Of a stretch of DNA of 64,000 bases, positions 60,439 through 64,000 are shown piece by piece. Below the pieces are notes generated by a model. The model did not search any database. It saw only the letters and a program-made list of their open reading frames with translations, and was not told the origin of the DNA. The position numbers were made by a program, and so were the translations under genes. The stretch is from CAWBRY01 sp963791295 (lineage in GTDB: Bacteria; Bacteroidota; Bacteroidia; Chitinophagales; Chitinophagaceae): positions 62,001 through 126,000 of the forward strand of contig CAWBRY010000005.1 of NCBI GenBank assembly GCA_963791295.1. Direction: 5' to 3'. Each line of letters begins with the position of its first letter. The first letter of the stretch is position 1.

Positions 60439-60523
60439 AGTGCCATTAAAAATAAGCAAAGAAAGGAAAAGGAAAAGTGAAGAATTTACTCAGTAGTTCT
60501 CACATTCTTAACGACCATTGCTG

Positions 60524-61180
60524 CTAAATATTTCGCGGATTCTTCCAGCCTTTTCCTAGTCTTTCAACAGTTCCCCTGATCCTTTCATTCCTGGTTTCAT
60601 CTCTTTTGGCAGTAACGATCCATTCGATATATTCTTTTTTATTGGTAAATGATAGACCGTTAAAAAATCCAGCTGCCTTCTTATTTTTTTGGAGAGCAAG
60701 ATCTAAATCATCAGGAAGTTTCACCGTCTTCGTTTTTGCATCAACATAGTCAAAGACGGGCCGTTGCCTGGGCTTTGCTTCTTTTTTCCTGTCTGCCTCC
60801 GTTTTTAATCGAAACGCGAAAGTAGACCAGTTATCGTCAAACGAGATGAGGCTGATCCATTGGAGTTCGTCGTGTTTCAATAATTCATCCCAACCCTTGT
60901 CGCGAGTTAGGTCGGTTTGCAATTTTGAACTGCCTTTGGGATAGTAGATCCAGCAAAGGATCTCCCCCTGGACTAGTTTCAATACCCGATCCAGTTGCAT
61001 TTCCATTTGCGCCCTGTTTTTAACGAACCAATGAACCTGCTGGAATTCTTTCCCTGAAGAAGTGATTCTTACCCCTTTCGGCAGCCCTTCGAGGCCTTGT
61101 TTAAAGTCGGTCGGAGCATTGACAGTAAGGAGCGAATCGTTTTCCTTGATTTTCAGCTTTTGCGAGATCGAGTTGCCCAT
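60524..61180 (-). CDS. YdeI/OmdA-family protein (two domains)
   Basis: A 218-residue cytoplasmic protein from the ATG at 61178-61180. The C-terminal 60 residues (LPDDLDLALQKNKKAAGFFNGLSFTNKKEYIEWIVTAKRDETRNERIRGTVERLGKGW) are the OmdA/YdeI-like domain found in bacteriocin-protection proteins. The N-terminal 130 residues (LTVNAPTDFKQGLEGLPKGV..., LCWIYYPKGSSKLQTDLTRDKGWDEL, DELQWISLISFDDNWSTFAFRL) resemble a DUF3052-type domain. Functions are not proven; OmdA was linked to an outer-membrane porin and colicin resistance in Salmonella/E. coli. A TAATTTTG box lies on the minus strand at 61203-61196, just upstream. It is divergent from dnaK. Confidence 0.78.
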   Translation of the reverse strand: MGNSISQKLKIKENDSLLTVNAPTDFKQGLEGLPKGVRITSSGKEFQQVHWFVKNRAQMEMQLDRVLKLVQGEILCWIYYPKGSSKLQTDLTRDKGWDELLKHDELQWISLISFDDNWSTFAFRLKTEADRKKEAKPRQRPVFDYVDAKTKTVKLPDDLDLALQKNKKAAGFFNGLSFTNKKEYIEWIVTAKRDETRNERIRGTVERLGKGWKNPRNI

Positions 61181-61195
61181 AGCCGGGTTTTTCGA

Positions 61196-61203
61196 CAAAA
61201 TTA
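61196..61203 (-). promoter_or_regulatory. Bacteroidota -7 box before the YdeI-like gene
   Basis: On the minus strand TAATTTTG (61203-61196) matches TAnnTTTG exactly and lies 15 bases before the ATG at 61180. No clear TTTG is seen at -33. Confidence 0.4.
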
Positions 61204-61296
61204 TAGAACGAGGGGCAGCGTCCTGCTCATTTCTTGCTGCCTTCTTTAAGGCAGATATTCAGGACGTCCTGACATTTTTTCACCTTTCTGCCTGAC

Positions 61297-61310
61297 GGCA
61301 CAATGATTGC
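61297..61310 (+). promoter_or_regulatory. Sigma-54-type promoter of dnaK
   Basis: CGGCAC (61296-61301) and TTGC (61307-61310) place GG and GC exactly 10 bases apart (61297-61298 and 61309-61310), the invariant GG-N10-GC rule of sigma-54 (-24/-12) promoters. The dnaK ATG is 52 bases downstream. About 15 bases upstream lies TGACATTTTTTCA (61270-61282), an imperfect dyad that could be an activator site. Confidence 0.6.
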
Positions 61311-61361
61311 CAATTGTTTGTGACCTTTTTAAAGGAGGGTCAGAAAAAGGAGAAAATAACT

Positions 61362-63281
61362 ATGGGAAAAATAATTGGAATTGACCTTGGAACGACAAAC
61401 AGTTGCGTTGCCGTCATGGAAGGAAGCGAACCAGTAGTAATCGCCAATGACGAAGGACGCCGGACAACCCCGTCCGTAGTGGCTTTTCTTAAAAATGGCG
61501 AGCGCAAAGTGGGAGACCCTGCAAAACGGCAGGCTATTACAAACCCGCAGAACACCATTTCTTCGGTCAAACGTTTCATGGGTCGACGTTTTGATGAAGT
61601 AACGGAAGAGATTAGCCACTGGAGCTATAAGGTCACCAAAGGTGACAATAATACGGTACGAATTGACATAGACGGTCGATTATACACACCGCAGGAGATT
61701 TCTGCGATGATCCTTCAAAAAATGAAGAAAACGGCTGAAGACTACCTGGGCCACGAAGTGAGTGAAGCCGTAATAACTGTGCCCGCATATTTCAACGATG
61801 CACAGCGCCAGGCTACTAAGGAAGCGGGCGAAATAGCAGGTTTGAATGTCAGGCGCATTGTAAATGAGCCTACGGCCGCTGCGTTGGCCTACGGACTCGA
61901 CAAAGGCAAGCATGATCAGAAGATCGCTGTGTTCGATCTGGGCGGAGGTACGTTTGACATATCGGTGCTGGAGCTGGGTGATGGCGTATTTGAAGTGAAG
62001 AGCACCAATGGTGACACACACCTGGGTGGAGACGATTTCGATAAGGTGATCATGGATTGGTTGGCGGATGAATTCAAGAAAGATGAGGCGATCGATCTGC
62101 GCAAAGACCCTATGGCATTACAGCGTCTGAAAGAATCTGCCGAAAAAGCTAAAGTGGAATTATCATCTTCCAGCGAGACTGAAATCAACCTTCCCTATAT
62201 TACTGCAGTCGACGGAGTGCCCAAGCACCTGGTAAAGAAATTAAGTCGTTCGAAATTTGAACAACTAGCGGATAAATTATTTGCGCGTTGCTTAAAGCCT
62301 TGCGAAGCGGCCCTGAAAGATGCCGGTCTATCGACATCTCAAATAGATGAGGTGATCCTTGTGGGAGGTTCTACGCGCATCCCTAAAGTACAAGAGTTGG
62401 TAGAGAAATTTTTTGGAAAGAAGCCCAACAGGGGCGTGAATCCTGATGAAGTGGTTGCTGTGGGAGCGGCGATACAGGGTGCGGTTCTGACGGGAGAAGT
62501 GAAAGATGTATTGTTGCTGGATGTGACTCCACTTTCTTTAGGCATAGAAACTATGGGAAGTGTGATGACTACTTTGATCCCGTCCAACACAACAATTCCA
62601 ACAAAAAAATCAGAAGTCTTTTCAACAGCCAGCGACAATCAACCTGGTGTCCAAATACACGTGATGCAGGGTGAGCGACCCATGGCTAAAGACAATAAGA
62701 GCCTGGGTATGTTTAATCTCGATGGCATTCCGCCTGCTCCGAGAGGTGTTCCCCAAATTGAAGTGATTTTTGATATTGATGCGAACGGCATTCTCCATGT
62801 GACGGCTAAGGATAAGGGGACTGGCAAAGAACAAAAGATCCACATCGAAGCCGGAAGCGGTCTGAACAAAGACGAGGTGGAAAGAATGAAGAACGAAGCG
62901 AAGGCCAACGAAGCCTCCGATAAGCTTGAAAGAGAAAAGGTGGATAAATTAAATATGGCAGACAGCCTTGTATTCCAGACCGAGAAACAATTAAAAGAAT
63001 ATGCCGATAAGATTCCGGCGGACAAGAAAGCCACAATTGAGACGGCACTGGCCAAACTCAAGGAGGCACACAAAGCCCAGGATCTTGGGACGGTTGATTC
63101 AGCGATGCAGGAATTGAATGCTGCATGGACGGCGGCCAGCCAGGATATGTACAATTCAACACAATCCGCCGGTCCGGACGGCCAGGGTAATCAGCAGCAG
63201 GGACCGGAACAGCCTCATACCGAAGAGGCCCAAACCGGTGGCGATAACGTCACAGATGTCCCTTACGAAGAGGTGAAGTAA
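61362..63281 (+). CDS. dnaK: Molecular chaperone DnaK (Hsp70)
   Basis: A 639-residue Hsp70 from the ATG at 61362, with a clear AAGGAG ribosome binding site 9 bases upstream. Motifs: KIIGIDLGTTNSCVAVMEG (phosphate 1), AEEAVITVPAYFNDAQRQATKEAGEIAGL and VFDLGGGTFDISVLELGDGVFEVKST (phosphate 2), ILVGGSTRIPKVQ (adenosine), then the substrate domain (about 390-505) and a helical lid with a Gln/Gly-rich end (GPDGQGNQQQGPEQPH) before GDNVTDVPYEEVK. It folds and protects proteins with DnaJ and GrpE, neither of which is in this window. A sigma-54-like promoter lies upstream and an intrinsic terminator downstream, so it is monocistronic. Confidence 0.96.
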   Translation: MGKIIGIDLGTTNSCVAVMEGSEPVVIANDEGRRTTPSVVAFLKNGERKVGDPAKRQAITNPQNTISSVKRFMGRRFDEVTEEISHWSYKVTKGDNNTVRIDIDGRLYTPQEISAMILQKMKKTAEDYLGHEVSEAVITVPAYFNDAQRQATKEAGEIAGLNVRRIVNEPTAAALAYGLDKGKHDQKIAVFDLGGGTFDISVLELGDGVFEVKSTNGDTHLGGDDFDKVIMDWLADEFKKDEAIDLRKDPMALQRLKESAEKAKVELSSSSETEINLPYITAVDGVPKHLVKKLSRSKFEQLADKLFARCLKPCEAALKDAGLSTSQIDEVILVGGSTRIPKVQELVEKFFGKKPNRGVNPDEVVAVGAAIQGAVLTGEVKDVLLLDVTPLSLGIETMGSVMTTLIPSNTTIPTKKSEVFSTASDNQPGVQIHVMQGERPMAKDNKSLGMFNLDGIPPAPRGVPQIEVIFDIDANGILHVTAKDKGTGKEQKIHIEAGSGLNKDEVERMKNEAKANEASDKLEREKVDKLNMADSLVFQTEKQLKEYADKIPADKKATIETALAKLKEAHKAQDLGTVDSAMQELNAAWTAASQDMYNSTQSAGPDGQGNQQQGPEQPHTEEAQTGGDNVTDVPYEEVK

Positions 63282-63300
63282 TTAAGTAAAATTCAAGATA

Positions 63301-63330
63301 AAAGCCTTCCAGAAATGTGAAGGCTTTTTT
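63301..63330 (+). terminator. Intrinsic terminator of dnaK
   Basis: AAAGCCTTC (63301-63309) pairs with GAAGGCTTT (63319-63327) around a 9-base loop, and the T run continues to 63330. It lies 20 bases after the dnaK stop. Confidence 0.9.
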
Positions 63331-63424
63331 GATTATTAATCATTAATTATTGATTATTATTGAAATTTTACTAAGACTTAAAGGAAAAAAATAATTAATA
63401 ATTAATAATCAATAATCAATTGTT
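63331..63424. repeat. AT-rich heptanucleotide repeats in inverted orientation
   Basis: Left arm: GATTATT, AATCATT, AATTATT, GATTATT in exact period 7 (63331-63358). Right arm: AATAATT, AATAATT, AATAATC, AATAATC, then the degenerate AATTGTT (63390-63424). The right arm units are the reverse complements of the left arm units, so the two arms can pair across about 31 bases. They follow directly on the dnaK terminator. Confidence 0.65.
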
Positions 63425-63462
63425 AATGTGTGCGTTACGAGGCTTCTTTTCTTCCTATTACT

Positions 63463-63494
63463 GTTGGAACATTGAATAAAAATGATTAGTTTTG
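63463..63494 (+). promoter_or_regulatory. Bacteroidota-type promoter of the small gene at 63,628
   Basis: GTTG (63463-63466) and TAGTTTTG (63487-63494), spacer 20, match the -33 (3 of 4) and -7 (exact) boxes. The next start codon is at 63628, so the leader would be about 125 bases, which is long. Confidence 0.5.
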
Positions 63495-63627
63495 CATCAC
63501 GATTTTGAGCATTGTAACAGTACTTTACAAACAGGCGATTTAGTTCGACACTTCTTCTAACGATTCTTGGTGTTTTTCTCCTCTGTTGCTCAAAAATATT
63601 TTGTAACCACTTAAATTTTAAATAATC

Positions 63628-63819
63628 ATGAAAAGTGATGTAATGCCTTCTATTGTCCAAATTGAACCAGAATTATTAAAAAACCTGGTAAAGGAAGTAA
63701 AGGAGACCGTTGCGGTGGATCCGAATCCCGCTTCAGTCAGAAAACCATCTTTCGGAATTGCAGACCTCTGGAATATCCGCAGGAATGCCAGGACTTGCGC
63801 TAGTTTTATCGGACGATAA
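63628..63819 (+). CDS. Small protein of unknown function (63 residues)
   Basis: A short open frame with ATG at 63628: KSDVMPSIVQIEPELLKNLVKEVKETVAVDPNP, then KPSFGIADLWNIRRNARTCASFIGR. No named family is recognised. The N-terminal half is an acidic/amphipathic helix; the C-terminal half is basic with a short ADLWNIRRNAR motif. I favour a real gene because a promoter box, a long leader and a symmetric terminator frame it and its reading frame has no competing gene, but no homology is visible to me. No signal peptide or membrane helix. It could be a small regulatory protein or a precursor peptide; only the basic tail argues for nucleic-acid or membrane contact. Confidence 0.5.
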   Translation: MKSDVMPSIVQIEPELLKNLVKEVKETVAVDPNPASVRKPSFGIADLWNIRRNARTCASFIGR

Positions 63820-63867
63820 TTATATAAATATTATCTGACCCCTCTGAAGGCGCAAACGAATGAAACA

Positions 63868-63900
63868 AAATGCCGGAAGGACAAAGTCCAACCGGCATTT
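63868..63900. terminator. Symmetric hairpin between convergent genes
   Basis: AAATGCCGG pairs with CCGGCATTT over 9 bases, and GGAC/GTCC form an inner stem (63868-63900). It lies between the ends of the small gene (63819) and the YqaE gene (63923), so it can serve both strands as a terminator, although T runs are short (TTT on each side). Confidence 0.7.
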
Positions 63901-63922
63901 CTATTTCTTATATATCCTGTGA

Positions 63923-64000
63923 TTAATTGTCGCCAAGTATGATGACCAGCGCGTAAATAACACCTGGTAACCAGAACAGAAGTGTGAGCAGCAAGCTTAT
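63923..64000 (-). CDS. YqaE/Pmp3 family membrane protein, C-terminal part (cut by window edge)
   Basis: The minus-strand frame from the right edge to the TAA at 63923-63925 reads ISLLLTLLFWLPGVIYALVIILGDN. LLLTLLxWLPGVIYAL is the second membrane helix of YqaE/Pmp3 (UPF0057) proteins, short two-helix membrane proteins induced by membrane and salt stress in many bacteria, yeast and plants. The first helix and start lie outside the window. It is convergent with the small gene, with a hairpin between them. Confidence 0.8.
   Translation of the reverse strand: MSLLLTLLFWLPGVIYALVIILGDN

Noticed and set aside
63331..63424. CRISPR array
   Set aside because: The units are 7 bases without spacers and AT-only; no cas genes are in the window.

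Overview
The window looks like chromosomal DNA of a Bacteroidota bacterium, probably a Chitinophagaceae-like lineage. Supporting evidence: a short 289-residue primary sigma factor, a type IX secretion C-terminal sorting domain, a GLPGLI protein next to a TonB-type outer-membrane barrel, DUF2851, DUF4403 and YkuD_2-type proteins, few Shine-Dalgarno sites, and promoter boxes of the Bacteroidota type (TTTG, about 18-20 bases, TAnnTTTG), for example before lipA and lepB. The lineage is inferred from gene content, not from a search. I saw no insertion sequence, prophage, CRISPR array, rRNA or tRNA. Most of the window is housekeeping and metabolic core.

Layout. 1-8.4 kb: a cut secreted protein, a RidA/D-serine dehydratase-like pair, the primary sigma factor, a WalJ/YycJ-like hydrolase, a PAS protein coupled to a second metallo-beta-lactamase-fold enzyme, a Tat-exported sugar isomerase-like protein, a nucleoside hydrolase-like protein and an L,D-transpeptidase-like protein. 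8.6-20.6 kb: phospholipase C, thiolase, two duplicated-domain secreted proteins, a cyclase/TolB/TPR protein, an acetyltransferase, a T9SS cargo protein, a stand-alone TrpF-like protein, a two-module cysteine lipoprotein and pdhB. 20.8-31.4 kb: a sigma-54 activator without a DNA-binding domain, a CarH/LitR-like MerR regulator, signal peptidase I, cytidine deaminase, Ogt, a Gfo/Idh/MocA oxidoreductase, a methyltransferase, a SirB1-like protein and topA. 31.5-41 kb: lipid or ester hydrolases, then the row DUF2520 - ferredoxin - kdsC - UbiA - maf - DUF2851, followed by OsmC, a barrel-like protein, lipA and DUF1223.

41-55.4 kb is an alpha-glucan (glycogen/starch) locus: hexose transporter and ROK kinase on one strand; glgA, glgC, an SLC45-like transporter and a secreted GH13 amylase in a row on the other; then a GLPGLI/TonB-type barrel pair and glgB. 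Together they could take up and phosphorylate sugar, make ADP-glucose, polymerise and branch it, and degrade external alpha-glucan. 55.5-64 kb: a TPR protein, argS, GtrA, DUF4403, a YdeI-like protein, dnaK, a small unknown protein and the end of a YqaE/Pmp3 gene.

The most interesting unexplained structure is a set of short heptanucleotide tandem repeats placed at gene ends (about 21,991; 33,905; 37,733; 56,608; 63,331), several of which supply stop codons of the flanking genes. Second is a good sigma-54-type promoter (GG-N10-GC) before dnaK, in the same window as a sigma-54 activator that has lost its DNA-binding domain. Third is a promoter so close to lipA that its transcript should be leaderless or nearly so.
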